From contig CAYUMU010000009.1 in the NCBI GenBank assembly GCA_964445985.1, positions 54,278-118,277 on the forward strand: 64,000 nucleotides of DNA. Direction: 5' to 3'. Numbering within the stretch: the stretch's first letter is position 1; the number at the start of each line of letters is the position of its first letter. This DNA comes from CAYUMU01 sp964445985. GTDB taxonomy: Bacteria; Planctomycetota; Planctomycetia; Pirellulales; S012-138. A program made the translations under genes and the position numbers. The notes under the pieces were generated by a model. It was given only the letters and a program-made list of their open reading frames with translations. It did not search any database and was not told the origin of the DNA. Below, piece by piece: positions 54,206 through 64,000 of this stretch.

Positions 54206-54595
54206 CTAGGTGGGCGGCGGGTCGAGGTGGATTTCGGGAATGCGCTCGGCGTCGATTTCAATGACGGGGTACTCTTCCTGGTTGCTCAGCACTTCGGCAA
54301 AGCAGCTTTCCATTTCCACAAAGAGCTTTTCCAGGTCGAGCCCCATGTGCAGCGGTCGGTAGCTTTCCAGGTACGATCGCGAACTGTGATAAAGCTTGCG
54401 GGCGCCGCGGATGTTGCCGTTGCCAAAGTGGTGCAAGGCCACGGCGACCTGGATCAGTCCTTGGAAAAACTTGCGGTTGCCGCCGTGCTCATCGGCCCAA
54501 AGCTCTTCCCAAACCTCGTGGCTTTCAAAGAATTCGCAGTCGTTGAAGTAGCGAATCCCTTCGAGATACAGGGCGGGGTATTCTTCGGTCGTCAT
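54206..54595 (-). CDS. DUF309 family protein
   Basis: 129 aa from ATG 54595; an ATG at 54616 is an alternative. The DUF309 hallmark FNDCEFFESHEVWEELWADEHGGNRKFFQGLIQVAVALHHF has the HEVWE-type motif and a following His; the domain is a helical bundle of unknown function. The C-terminal 30 residues are acidic and Pro-rich. No partner is suggested by neighbours. The gene is convergent to the histidine phosphatase. Confidence 0.86.
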   Translation of the reverse strand: MTTEEYPALYLEGIRYFNDCEFFESHEVWEELWADEHGGNRKFFQGLIQVAVALHHFGNGNIRGARKLYHSSRSYLESYRPLHMGLDLEKLFVEMESCFAEVLSNQEEYPVIEIDAERIPEIHLDPPPT

Positions 54596-54778
54596 CGGGT
54601 AGATCCCGTTGGGCAAAGACTTCGAATATCAGTGGTGGTTCGCCACGCCTACATTCTCACGCTTCTGCCTCAACGAACAAGGGGCCGGATTGCTCCGACC
54701 CCTTGAAGTGTGATCATGATAGCTGAGCAGATCATGCGACAACCGGCTCGATCAGGCCCGGTTGCTCGCTGCCAGGAG

Positions 54779-55501
54779 TTAGTCGCGGGTAGCCATGAAC
54801 AATCTCAGCACCCACCAAAACAGCGTGGCCAGCGAAGCGAACAAGGCCAGCGAGGCGGCGACGTATTGGCTGGTGCGATAGTGCAGCATGACTTGCGAGG
54901 TTTCATAGAGAATCCAGCCGCACATCAGCGTGACCATGGCCGTGATAAAGACAATGCCCAGGCTGAACCCGAACAAAATAGCACAGACGATCAGTCCCAT
55001 AGCCGCGAAGCTGGCGAACAGCAAAATACTTCGCAAGAACGAGAAATCTTTGGCCGTGACAAACACAATCGTAGTGAGGCCGCCGAAGAGCACCAGGGTG
55101 ACGACCGCCGCCGGAGCGATAAGTTGCACGCCTCGTGCCACTTCCATTTGCTGCGCGATATACAGCAGTGGCACGAAAATGATGGCTTCCAGCACGACGT
55201 ACAACCCCAGGCCCGCATACTGAGCTCCCTTGGAGGTAGCGCTGTTGGCCATGCGGCTGGCAACCATGCTCACCACCATGAAGGCGACCATCACCATCAG
55301 CATTCCGTAGCGCATCTCGAACAAGGCTTCGGATATGCTTTCAGCCACCCCCGACGTAAACAGGGCCGCCAACAAGCCCACGAACATGGCCACGGCTCCG
55401 GCCAGGTGCAAGTAGGTTTTGCGGATAAAATCGGCACGTTCGTTCACATCGGCCTGCGCCGCATACCCAAACGATGCATAGGGATTGTCTGCGTAACTCA
55501 T
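54779..55501 (-). CDS. Bax inhibitor-1 / YccA family membrane protein
   Basis: 240 aa. Seven membrane helices can be traced, starting with TYLHLAGAVAMFVGLLAALF. The family hallmark is an acidic sensor region; the short cytoplasmic N-terminus (MSYADNPYASFGYAAQADVNERADFIRK) is planctomycete-like. BI-1 proteins form pH-sensitive cation (calcium) leak channels; bacterial members interact with FtsH or transport proteins. The last helix and tail (LATLFWWVLRLFMATRD) carry the conserved Asp-containing pattern only partly. Strand is opposite to the following glycosyltransferase-like gene. Confidence 0.9.
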   Translation of the reverse strand: MSYADNPYASFGYAAQADVNERADFIRKTYLHLAGAVAMFVGLLAALFTSGVAESISEALFEMRYGMLMVMVAFMVVSMVASRMANSATSKGAQYAGLGLYVVLEAIIFVPLLYIAQQMEVARGVQLIAPAAVVTLVLFGGLTTIVFVTAKDFSFLRSILLFASFAAMGLIVCAILFGFSLGIVFITAMVTLMCGWILYETSQVMLHYRTSQYVAASLALFASLATLFWWVLRLFMATRD

Positions 55502-55957
55502 CGACGGACCCTTAGTAAAGGATTTGTTGAACCTACCCCAGATTGGGTGCGAGCGAATGCTCGTACCGTACTTCTATTCTAGCTTTCGGTCAAGCAATTT
55601 GCCCGCCTGGCCAGGCCGTTTGGGGCAATCCTGCGGCCAAACCGATCAACCTGCATTTATGCTGGGCAGGCTCCCCTCCCCCATGAGTGCGGCGCCCGGG
55701 CGTGCTGGCATTGCGCGCTGATCCCCAGCCGTTTTATAGTGTATTCGCTCCCCAACGCCTGATCTTGGATCATTTCCAACCGGCCGGTCAGGCCGTTTCG
55801 CGCGACTCGCGTTGACCTGCTGGCGGTGCATCGATTAGTTTGCCGCCAGACCAACCGCGGTCAGACTGCGCCCACGGATGCAAATGGATTGGCGAAGCAG
55901 TCTTCGACCCCTTCAGCCGACCAGCCGGCTGGGACGTGCGTTCTCTAGGGATGGAGC
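55502..55957. other. gene-free divergent region
   Basis: 456 bp between two divergent membrane-protein genes. I see no gene. A TTTTATAGTGTATTCGC (55732-55748) segment and a GC-rich 55790-55820 stretch may hold promoters, but no box pair is convincing. Confidence 0.4.
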
Positions 55958-57667
55958 ATGCGGCAATATCTACCGATGATCGCAGCCTTGTTGTTGCTCA
56001 CGGCCGCGGTGCAGGCTGTGTGCATCGCTCGGGCTGTCGTGCCGGCTCAAGACGCGGTTCGCTATGTTGAAATGGCTCGCGCGATGCAGTCGCATGGAGT
56101 GCTTGCCGTCGTGCGGGCGACTCACGAAGAGCCGCTGTTTCCCGCCATGGTGGTCGCGACGCATGCCTTATTGCAACCGTTTTACGGCAGCGAAAACACC
56201 CCCTGGCTGCTCGCGGCCCAATGGGCGGCCGTGATTCCGTTAATCTTGGCCGTGCTTCCGCTGTATGGGCTGATGCTGTGCCTGGTATCGCCTCGCAGCG
56301 CCGCCTTGGGAGGCGTGTTCTTTGCCGTGTTAAGCCCCTTGGCACGCCTGGCGGCCGACGGGTTGAGCGACAGCACTCACCTGCTGCTGCTGATCACGGC
56401 TATCTATCTGACCACGCTCACGTGGTTATGCCTTGAGCGATACTTTACGCAACGCGATGCCGCGGAAACGGTTGCCGCTTTGAATCGGGCGGTTCCGCGC
56501 TTGCCGGCCGGGGCCTTGCTGTCGGGCAGTCTCGCGGCGGGCCTGTTCGCAGGCCTGGCCCCGTTGGCCCGCGCCGAAGCCTTGGTGTTGTTGCCGGTCG
56601 GGTTGATCACGTTGGCGTTGGCGGCTCCATGGCGACCCGGGCGACGCGCGGCTTCGCTGCTCGTCGCCAGCGGGTGGACATTGGGGGTGGGGACAGTTTT
56701 TGCGGTTTACCTGTGGGTTGCCGGCGTTGACCATCCGCGGACGGCGATCCAGCGGCTCACGGCTCAAGCCCTCCCCTTCGACGCGCAAGACTTTCAGCGA
56801 GCCCAGCATCGGCCGCTCAAAACCCGCGGCATGCGTACGGAGGAAGGCGAAGTGCTCTCCTTCGATCGCAAGGATCCAGAAACCAGCATTCGCTCCAAGG
56901 GTTGGCTGGCAGCCGCGCGTGAATACCTCAAAGAAGTGCCCGGTGGGTTTCAGTACGGGGTGGGCATCTTGGCCGTGCTAGGTCTCTTCGCACCGATCGC
57001 GCCCGACCGTCCCAAGCTGCCTGCCCGCTTCATTGGCTGCTTTTGGGTGTTGTACTCGCTGGCGATCATTGCCTCGGCCAGCCAGTGGGGATATATGGCT
57101 TCGCGGCACGTGCTTCCACTGGTGGTGCTCGGCCTGGGCTTTGCTGGCCAGGGAATCTTTATGCTGGGCGACTGGCTGGCGGCGCGGGTTTCTCGAAGCT
57201 CGTGGTTTGCTCGCCAGGCGGCGGTTTTCAGCCCACGCAAACTATCCACGGCGCTTGCTACGCTGGCCGTGGTTTCATGTTTAATCAAGACGGCCCAACC
57301 GCTGCACGCCAGCCGGATGCCCCATCGTTTGGCGGCGGAATGGATTGCGTTGCAACCGCTGGAAGGGAGCGTGCTCGACACGCGCGGCTGGACCGGCCTG
57401 ATCACCGGTCGCCCTACTTACACTTACGAACGAGCCCCCCTGGGCTGGGCCGATCCCGACCTGGCCTTCATTGTTTTAGAGCAGCACGAACTCGAGCACG
57501 ATACGGCGCGGAGCCGAACCATGTGCCAGCTGCTCGAGCATGCGGCGGTGCAGGTCGCCAGTTTTCCGGGTGATTCGGCAAGCAAGGCCGTGCTGGTATA
57601 CCGCTGGCATGCCGACCGGCTTCGAACCGCGGGCCGGCCGTTATCCGCGGCCCCCGCGGCCAACTAA
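55958..57667 (+). CDS. polytopic membrane glycosyltransferase-like protein (GT-C fold)
   Basis: 569 aa. About ten membrane helices, with an N-terminal signal-anchor (MRQYLPMIAALLLLTAAVQAV). The extracytoplasmic loop after helix 1 contains DAVRYVEMARAM and HEEPLFPAM, with the acidic residue pattern of ArnT/PMT-like GT-C enzymes that transfer sugars from lipid donors. The C-terminal 100 residues form a soluble domain (TGRPTYTYERAPLGWADPDLAF). Substrate is unknown. It is followed by a methyltransferase and a phosphatase-superfamily gene in the same direction, perhaps one surface-modification unit. Confidence 0.8.
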   Translation: MRQYLPMIAALLLLTAAVQAVCIARAVVPAQDAVRYVEMARAMQSHGVLAVVRATHEEPLFPAMVVATHALLQPFYGSENTPWLLAAQWAAVIPLILAVLPLYGLMLCLVSPRSAALGGVFFAVLSPLARLAADGLSDSTHLLLLITAIYLTTLTWLCLERYFTQRDAAETVAALNRAVPRLPAGALLSGSLAAGLFAGLAPLARAEALVLLPVGLITLALAAPWRPGRRAASLLVASGWTLGVGTVFAVYLWVAGVDHPRTAIQRLTAQALPFDAQDFQRAQHRPLKTRGMRTEEGEVLSFDRKDPETSIRSKGWLAAAREYLKEVPGGFQYGVGILAVLGLFAPIAPDRPKLPARFIGCFWVLYSLAIIASASQWGYMASRHVLPLVVLGLGFAGQGIFMLGDWLAARVSRSSWFARQAAVFSPRKLSTALATLAVVSCLIKTAQPLHASRMPHRLAAEWIALQPLEGSVLDTRGWTGLITGRPTYTYERAPLGWADPDLAFIVLEQHELEHDTARSRTMCQLLEHAAVQVASFPGDSASKAVLVYRWHADRLRTAGRPLSAAPAAN

Positions 57668-57764
57668 TGGCCACGCGCGGCGAACCCCCGTTACTTTCAC
57701 CCACTGCCGGTTGCCGACGCAAACCATCCACTCCAACCAATACAACGCCCCGTATAAAACTCCC

Positions 57765-58499
57765 ATGCGCGACAACGTACGAGCATTTGCCTCCGCGGCC
57801 GCCCAGGCCTTTCAGCCTCGAGGGCCCATTTACGAATTCGGTTCTTACCTGGTTCCGGGCCAAGAACAACTGGCCAACTTGCGGCCACTCTTCCCCGGCC
57901 AACCCTACATTGGTTGCGACATGCGGCCCGGCGCGGGCGTCGACCAAGTGGAAGATCTGGCCGAGCTGACCATTGCCGACAGCAGCGCGGGGGCCGTCGT
58001 CTGTCTCGACACGCTCGAGCATGTGTTCGAAATTCGGAAGGCCATGGATGAGATGTTGCGGGTGCTCAAGCCTGGCGGAATGATGTTGATCTCGGCGCCG
58101 CTCGACTTTCGCATCCATCATCATCCCGACGATTACTGGCGGCTCACCCCCAGTTGCGTCGCTCGACTGCTCGCGCCGCTCGCCGCCAACGTGGTGGGCT
58201 CACAAGGCGTGGAAGGGCATCCGCACACCGTCTTTGGCCTGGGATTCAAAGCACCCGTGCCGGTGAGCTTTCCGGAGCGATCGCAGTTGCTGTTGGAAAC
58301 CTTTCAAAATTGGCGCGAAACGCAACGGCGAACCGAGCCGCTGCTCCGCAAATGCAAGAAGCTGCTCACGAACTGCCTTCGCAGCAAAGGCGAGCGCCGC
58401 CGGACCAGGCACGAATTCACGGCTCGGTTTGTCGTGCAGTTTGGCGCCTCGTCGTGGTCGGCAGCCCACGGCATGCTGGAAGGGCTGGTCTCGCGCTAG
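57765..58499 (+). CDS. class I SAM-dependent methyltransferase
   Basis: 244 aa from ATG 57765; the longer frame to 57540 overlaps the previous gene. Rossmann pattern: GPIYEFGSYLVPGQE (motif I position, weak in glycine), YIGCDMRPGAG with the acidic residue, SAGAVVCLDTLEHVFEI (motif IV), and VLKPGGMMLISAPLDFRIHHHPDDYWRLTP, the methyltransferase type 11 end. The C-terminal 80 residues are basic. It lies 97 bp after the GT-C-like gene and 21 bp before the phosphatase-superfamily gene. Confidence 0.85.
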   Translation: MRDNVRAFASAAAQAFQPRGPIYEFGSYLVPGQEQLANLRPLFPGQPYIGCDMRPGAGVDQVEDLAELTIADSSAGAVVCLDTLEHVFEIRKAMDEMLRVLKPGGMMLISAPLDFRIHHHPDDYWRLTPSCVARLLAPLAANVVGSQGVEGHPHTVFGLGFKAPVPVSFPERSQLLLETFQNWRETQRRTEPLLRKCKKLLTNCLRSKGERRRTRHEFTARFVVQFGASSWSAAHGMLEGLVSR

Positions 58500-58520
58500 T
58501 CGGGGCTCCCTTGGATAACC

Positions 58521-60248
58521 ATGAATCGAATTGCTCCGCGAGACGTGCCGATGTCCTCCTCCAGCAACTTTTCTCACGCGCACCTTCCCGCCGTGGCCGC
58601 CGAGCGCGCGCTGATCATCGGTTTGGACGGCGCCACCTGGGATCTGCTCACGCCGTTGGCGGCAGAGGGCCTGATGCCCAACCTGGCCGCGCTGATGCGC
58701 TCCGCGGCCCTGGCCCGGCTGAAATCCACCACGCCGTTCATCACGCCCGTGGCTTGGACCAGTTTCCAAACCGGTAGCGATGTTGCCGGGCATGGCATCT
58801 ACGATTACCGGTACTGGGACCATCACACGGGCAAGCTGTGTCTGAATCACGCCGGCCGCATCGCCGGAGAAACGCTGCTCGAAACCGTGGCGGCGACGGG
58901 AAGACGCGTGGTGTCGCTCAATTTGCCCATGACGCATCCGCCTCGGCTCTCCGAGCCGCACATCGTGCTGGGCGGCCTCGATAGCCCCTCGCTGGACGCT
59001 ATTCTTGGCGCTTGTCCCACCTTTGCGGGCCAGCTGCGGTCGGCCGGCATCGATTACGACTTGCGATCCATTTGGAAGCGGCGCCCCAGATCGCTGGCCG
59101 AACTTCGGCAGGGCGTGAACGACACGGCCAAGGCCTTTCACGGCCGAGCGGCGGCGGCCAGGTTGGCCGATTCGCACGGTGACTGGGCACTGATGATTGT
59201 CCAATTTCAGAATCTGGACAGCCTGCAACATCGTGTGTGGCACCTGCTCTCGGCGGACCCCGGCCTGGGCCAACCCAACCTGGGCTCCAACGCCGATGCT
59301 TGGGAACAGACCACCGAAGCGGTGGCCGAAGCTCGCCGGGCCATGCAGGCGTTGGATCAGGCAGTGGGCGAACTGTTGGAGTTGGCCTCGGCCCGATCGG
59401 CGGCGGTGGTGGCGCTTAGCGACCACGGCTTTGGCCCCTTCGCCGGCAAGATTTCGGTTCCCCGCGTGCTGGAGCGACAGCGACTGCTGATTCCGGCTTC
59501 GGGTAGTATCCGGCTCCGATATCAGGCGGCCCGGTGGCGGTTCAAGGCCCAGCGGTGGTGGTGGAAAAGACAACACCAAGGGGAAAGAAGTGCCTCGCTG
59601 CGGCTGGCGGCGCGCACGCGCGTGGCGCTCGATTGGGACCGCAGCCCTGCTGTTACGTTGCATGGAGATCTGGCGGCCATGGTCTATCTCAATCGCCCCG
59701 AGCGTTTCGGAGGCGGCCCGATTCGCACGGCGGCTGGCATCCGTCAGGCGGAAAGCGAGATCCGCGCTGCTTTGCGGGTTGCTCGGCATCCGCTGGACGA
59801 TACCCCGCTGTTTACCGAAGTGTATTCGGTTCGCGACCGCTGGAATTGCGAACCGCTCGAACGCTGCTGGCCCGACGTGGTAGCCATCCCCGCCGCTGGC
59901 TGGCATACCCGCAGCAAGTTGGACGGCGGGGGCAGTGTGGTCGGCGGCGACCACGATCTCACCGGCACCCATCGAAGCGAAGGCGTGCTCATCGTGGCAT
60001 CGCCAGGCGTGCAGGCTGGGGGACATCATGCCGCCAATCTGTGGGACGTGGCGCCCACCGTGCTGGCCATGCTGGGCCTGAATCGTCCGGCCAGCATGAC
60101 GGGGCGGGTTCTCCCTTGGGTGCCATGTGCAACGCAGTCAGCGGGCCTGCGCTCGGTGGAAGTCGCTCCCGTGGCCTGCCCCGAGATGTCGCCCGAACAG
60201 TTGGCCGTGGTCGAGCAGCGGCTGCGCGACCTGGGCTACATGGATTGA
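58521..60248 (+). CDS. alkaline-phosphatase-superfamily phosphodiesterase
   Basis: 575 aa. Nucleotide-pyrophosphatase-type core: GLDGATWDLL (metal-binding Asp), PFITPVAWTSFQTGSD with a Thr as probable nucleophile, FQNLDSLQHRVW (Asp...His metal ligands), LSDHGFGPF (Asp-His) and GTHRSEGVLI (last His). The C-terminal HAANLWDVAPTVLAMLGLNRP is the typical sulfatase/phosphodiesterase end. Substrate unknown; related planctomycete proteins act on phospholipids or nucleotide sugars. An ATG at 58521 is chosen; 58551 is possible. Tail EQRLRDLGYMD is conserved in this group. Confidence 0.88.
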   Translation: MNRIAPRDVPMSSSSNFSHAHLPAVAAERALIIGLDGATWDLLTPLAAEGLMPNLAALMRSAALARLKSTTPFITPVAWTSFQTGSDVAGHGIYDYRYWDHHTGKLCLNHAGRIAGETLLETVAATGRRVVSLNLPMTHPPRLSEPHIVLGGLDSPSLDAILGACPTFAGQLRSAGIDYDLRSIWKRRPRSLAELRQGVNDTAKAFHGRAAAARLADSHGDWALMIVQFQNLDSLQHRVWHLLSADPGLGQPNLGSNADAWEQTTEAVAEARRAMQALDQAVGELLELASARSAAVVALSDHGFGPFAGKISVPRVLERQRLLIPASGSIRLRYQAARWRFKAQRWWWKRQHQGERSASLRLAARTRVALDWDRSPAVTLHGDLAAMVYLNRPERFGGGPIRTAAGIRQAESEIRAALRVARHPLDDTPLFTEVYSVRDRWNCEPLERCWPDVVAIPAAGWHTRSKLDGGGSVVGGDHDLTGTHRSEGVLIVASPGVQAGGHHAANLWDVAPTVLAMLGLNRPASMTGRVLPWVPCATQSAGLRSVEVAPVACPEMSPEQLAVVEQRLRDLGYMD

Positions 60249-60323
60249 AAGCCGATCCGAGAACCCTGTTTCCCTCTTACCCAACCCTTTCCCGCGAGGG
60301 GCGAGGGATTCATTGGATAGGCA

Positions 60324-61142
60324 TTAAGCAATCCGGCAATGGTCGAGCATTTGCGCGGGAGGGCAGATGGTGCTGGTGTAGAACGGCCCAAACTCGGCGT
60401 ACTTGGCGCTCGCTTCATCGAACCGCATGCGGTAGACGATGTCTTTCAGGAACTCGGGGTTGCGCGCCCAGAGGGTTACTCCCCATTCCCAGTCATCGAG
60501 CCCCACGCCGACCGTGATTAATTGGCTGACTTTGCCGCCGAAGGTCATGCCGGTGCGGCCATGTTCGGCCATGAGCTTGTTGCGTTCGGAGAAAGGCATG
60601 GCAAACCAATTGGCATGCGGCACCCGCCATTTGTTCATGGGGTAGAAACAGGTGGCCGGCCAGGCCGGGAAGTCGGGTGTCAGGCGTTGCCGGCGCATCA
60701 TGCCTTCACGCTGTTCGTAGGCTTTGAGCTTGGCTTGATAGGCGGGGCTGTCGGCCGTTTCGCCCTCGGCCACCAGGCGCTTGCCGTATTGCTCCACCGT
60801 GGGCACGTATTCGGAGACTTCGGTCAGCGAGATGAACGAGTAGGCAGGCGTCAGGGCCAGACCGAGCCGGGAAGCCATGATCCGTTGGTGGATGCTGTCG
60901 ATCTTGAGGGGATCGGGGTCCATTGCCATCAGGCCAAAGTCGGCCTTTTGCCCCAGCACGATCGAAGTTTGCAGCCGTTGCGGGGCGTCGGCCGCCGTGG
61001 GGTCGAGGATGGCGATCAGTTCTTCGCGGGCTTCGCTCAGATTGCCCAATCCGGCCAGCGCGCGACGGTCGAACCCGTAATACAAATGGCTGCAGTGCCA
61101 ACCTTCGTGCGGCTGAAGCGAAACTTCCGGTCCCTGACTCAC
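60324..61142 (-). CDS. hemQ: HemQ / ChdC coproheme decarboxylase (chlorite-dismutase family)
   Basis: 272 aa. Converts coproheme III to heme b in the coproporphyrin-dependent pathway. Family signatures NKWRVPHANWFAMPFSERNKLM, AEHGRTGMTFGGKVSQLI with the proximal region His, TVGVGLDDWEWGVTLWARNPEFLKDIVYRMRFDEASAKYAEFGPFY are diagnostic. The N-terminal half is the less conserved ferredoxin-like repeat. The C-terminus ICPPAQMLDHCRIA is slightly longer than in Firmicutes. Runs opposite to the previous cluster. Presence suggests the CPD heme route in this organism. Confidence 0.93.
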   Translation of the reverse strand: MSQGPEVSLQPHEGWHCSHLYYGFDRRALAGLGNLSEAREELIAILDPTAADAPQRLQTSIVLGQKADFGLMAMDPDPLKIDSIHQRIMASRLGLALTPAYSFISLTEVSEYVPTVEQYGKRLVAEGETADSPAYQAKLKAYEQREGMMRRQRLTPDFPAWPATCFYPMNKWRVPHANWFAMPFSERNKLMAEHGRTGMTFGGKVSQLITVGVGLDDWEWGVTLWARNPEFLKDIVYRMRFDEASAKYAEFGPFYTSTICPPAQMLDHCRIA

Positions 61143-61609
61143 GATGTCGATCCCTTCTGATGGCGCTCGTTATGCTTGTTCCGCGGAATATGAAGATCAT
61201 ACCACGAGTGGTCTGGGGTCGCCATCGGAGAGAGCGACGCCGATGCAGCCAACGGGGCCAAGCTGGGGGTGGGGGGATTGCCTGGCAACGTCGTCCAGAA
61301 TCGGCACAGGCGGAACGCGCACGGGAAAATTGCCCTGCCCTGCGGCGTTTGGCGGCAATTGAGTTTTGACAACCCGGAGGTGTGATGTAGGTTTCCAGGG
61401 TGCCCCAAGGCGCGCCGGTGCAAGCGACGAAAGTCGTTTCGTGAGCCCCCAAGCGGCAAAGTATGACGCGTTCCCCCCCACCCGTTTGCCGGTTACGAGA
61501 ATCGCCAGGTCGGCTCGTTCCGCCGCCCACCAGCTTGATTCTCGCTGCCGGCAGCCATACGTTTGCCGCCGTTCCGCAACGCCCTCCCCCCCGCAGGAGT
61601 AGCAATTCC
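61143..61609. other. gene-free stretch upstream of the 77-aa gene
   Basis: 467 bp, divergent. Open frames here (for example 61366-61602 on plus) lack ribosome sites and family-like sequence; I see no gene. It must hold promoters for hemQ and the 77-aa gene. Confidence 0.4.
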
Positions 61610-61843
61610 ATGAGCATGCCAGCCGCACAGGCCCAACCGTTTGTTGACCGCCGCGCAATCGAGTCGTCAACCGTGGCGCCGGGCAAAGAGCGACGTCAAT
61701 TCTCCAGCACGTATTCCGAGCTCTCCCCCGACGCCCGCGAATTGGCGATCAAGGTGGACGAGTACAAGCTGATGCATCACCGTCGGTTTGTGACCTACGA
61801 AGAATTGCTCGGCGTGGTCCGATCGCTCGGCTATCACAAATAA
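61610..61843 (+). CDS. small conserved-looking protein, unknown
   Basis: 77 aa from ATG 61610 with a clear AGGAG ribosome site at 61593-61597 and its own terminator. Begins MSMPAAQAQPFVDRRAIE and ends with a helical domain ELAIKVDEYKLMHHRRFVTY and EELLGVVRSLGYHK. The ending is common in small planctomycete proteins, but function is unknown. The His-His-Arg and Tyr residues may mark a nucleic-acid or protein surface. Confidence 0.75.
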   Translation: MSMPAAQAQPFVDRRAIESSTVAPGKERRQFSSTYSELSPDARELAIKVDEYKLMHHRRFVTYEELLGVVRSLGYHK

Positions 61844-61933
61844 CACAATTCGGAGGGAGCGGCCCTCGGTCGAGCGCTACGTGGGAAGCGCACGGAGGCC
61901 GGGGAACCACCGCTCCCAACGAGCTTGAAGCGA

Positions 61934-61975
61934 ACAGGCCGCGATGGCGAAAGCTATCGCGGCCTGTTTGTGTTT
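61934..61975 (+). terminator. rho-independent terminator after the 77-aa gene
   Basis: A 14-bp stem (61934-61947 with 61954-61967, one G.T pair), CGAAAG loop, then a T-rich tail TTTGTGTTT. It lies 91 bp after the stop. Confidence 0.85.
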
Positions 61976-62095
61976 AAAGATTATGCGTGGGTCGCTAAAC
62001 GTGGGGGTAGTCAGCGGACAACGCGGAGGCACAATTGATTTGCCGAGTCCAGATTCTGCCCCTTCTGGACCGGCCGCCCACCGGTGGCCTGCCCC

Positions 62096-62161
62096 NNNNN
62101 NNNNNGGTAGTTGGGGGCTGGTGGGGGAAGGTTATTTGGTTTGGCTTTCCAGCTACTTTCG
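62096..62161. repeat. 10-N gap with micro-repeat and shared GGTTTGGCTTTCCA
   Basis: Ten Ns (62096-62105) are followed by GGTAGTTGGGGGCTGGTG, similar in style to 7501-7567, and GGTTTGGCTTTCCA at 62139-62152, which repeats 7571-7584 exactly over 14 bases. The surrounding 61844-62292 region has no gene. Confidence 0.65.
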
Positions 62162-62203
62162 AATTGCGTAGGCGGCTCGGAACCTGCCCGCTATGTTTTG
62201 GCG

Positions 62204-62245
62204 CGTAAAAAAACCGCCGGAGCATGCAAGTTGCTCCGGCGGTTT
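62204..62245 (-). terminator. terminator of clpC
   Basis: A perfect 14-bp stem (62211-62224 with 62232-62245) around a 7-base loop; on the minus strand the stem ends in a run of seven T. It lies 48 bp after the clpC stop. Confidence 0.92.
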
Positions 62246-62292
62246 CTTATAGGCAAGGCTTACCCGAGGCAACTGCTTCGGGTTAAGCGGTC

Positions 62293-64000
<1,708 letters not shown>

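Noticed and set aside
54740..54764. Terminator after the Bax-inhibitor-like gene
   Set aside because: A CAACCGG/CCGGTTG dyad is present, but no T tail follows on the minus strand.
58200..60029. 609-residue minus-strand frame
   Set aside because: Antisense to the alkaline-phosphatase-superfamily gene, whose metal-binding motifs are in order.

Overview
The window is high-G+C DNA from a planctomycete, most likely of the Pirellulales type. This is inferred from gene content. There is a giant Ser/Thr kinase fused to PEGA, formylglycine-generating-enzyme-like, LamG and beta-propeller modules. There is a MoxR-DUF58-vWA-vWA membrane cluster followed by low-complexity Lys/Glu/Gly proteins. There are many secreted beta-propeller and PDZ proteins, and a copy of the MTExxWL / KLRLFACACCRR family that is expanded in planctomycetes. 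The assembly is a draft: 100 Ns sit inside a 30-bp tandem repeat (40915-41014) and 10 Ns inside a micro-repeat region (62096-62105).

Layout. 1-17267 is chromosomal backbone: the 3' end of a YceH-like gene, a secreted thioredoxin-fold protein, purU, a HEAT-repeat membrane protein, a lipoate-ligase-like protein, a SYLF protein, a Tat-exported protein, a metallophosphoesterase, the giant kinase, tRNA-Asp(GTC) with a clear promoter and terminator, two exported beta-propeller proteins and a His/Gly-rich exported peptide.

17690-27832 is the accessory core. A yjbQ (UPF0047) gene is split after codon 42 by a 9.72-kb integrative element (17807-27535). Its large serine integrase lies at the left end. 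A 9-bp core (CTGGTGAAC) is repeated at both junctions. Joining the ends rebuilds an attP with 18-bp inverted arms matching at 16 of 18 positions, and joining the host halves rebuilds a 140-aa YjbQ. The element carries a terminase large subunit translationally coupled to a small upstream protein, two further serine recombinases, several unknown proteins, a P-loop GTPase with a small partner, and a complete second yjbQ in which the integration core is recoded. No capsid, portal or tail genes are visible. It therefore resembles a phage satellite that destroys a housekeeping gene and supplies an integration-resistant replacement.

27833-29487 is a patch of planctomycete-type small genes, a trace of another yjbQ 3' end and a frameshifted DUF5615 toxin-like gene. 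29942-43279 is a co-directional run of MoxR ATPase, DUF58, two vWA membrane proteins, a DUF4175-like protein, a (GEGEGKGEGK)n protein and a Gln-rich exported protein, probably one envelope-associated machine. 43475-49875 holds an NPCBM-like protein, an apparently active PDZ protease and two catalytically degenerate paralogues. 50089-64000 holds a 28-residue membrane peptide, bifunctional proline catabolism enzyme PutA, a histidine phosphatase, DUF309, a Bax-inhibitor-1 family protein, a membrane glycosyltransferase-like protein with a methyltransferase and an alkaline-phosphatase-superfamily enzyme, HemQ/ChdC, a small conserved protein, and the C-terminal two thirds of ClpC.
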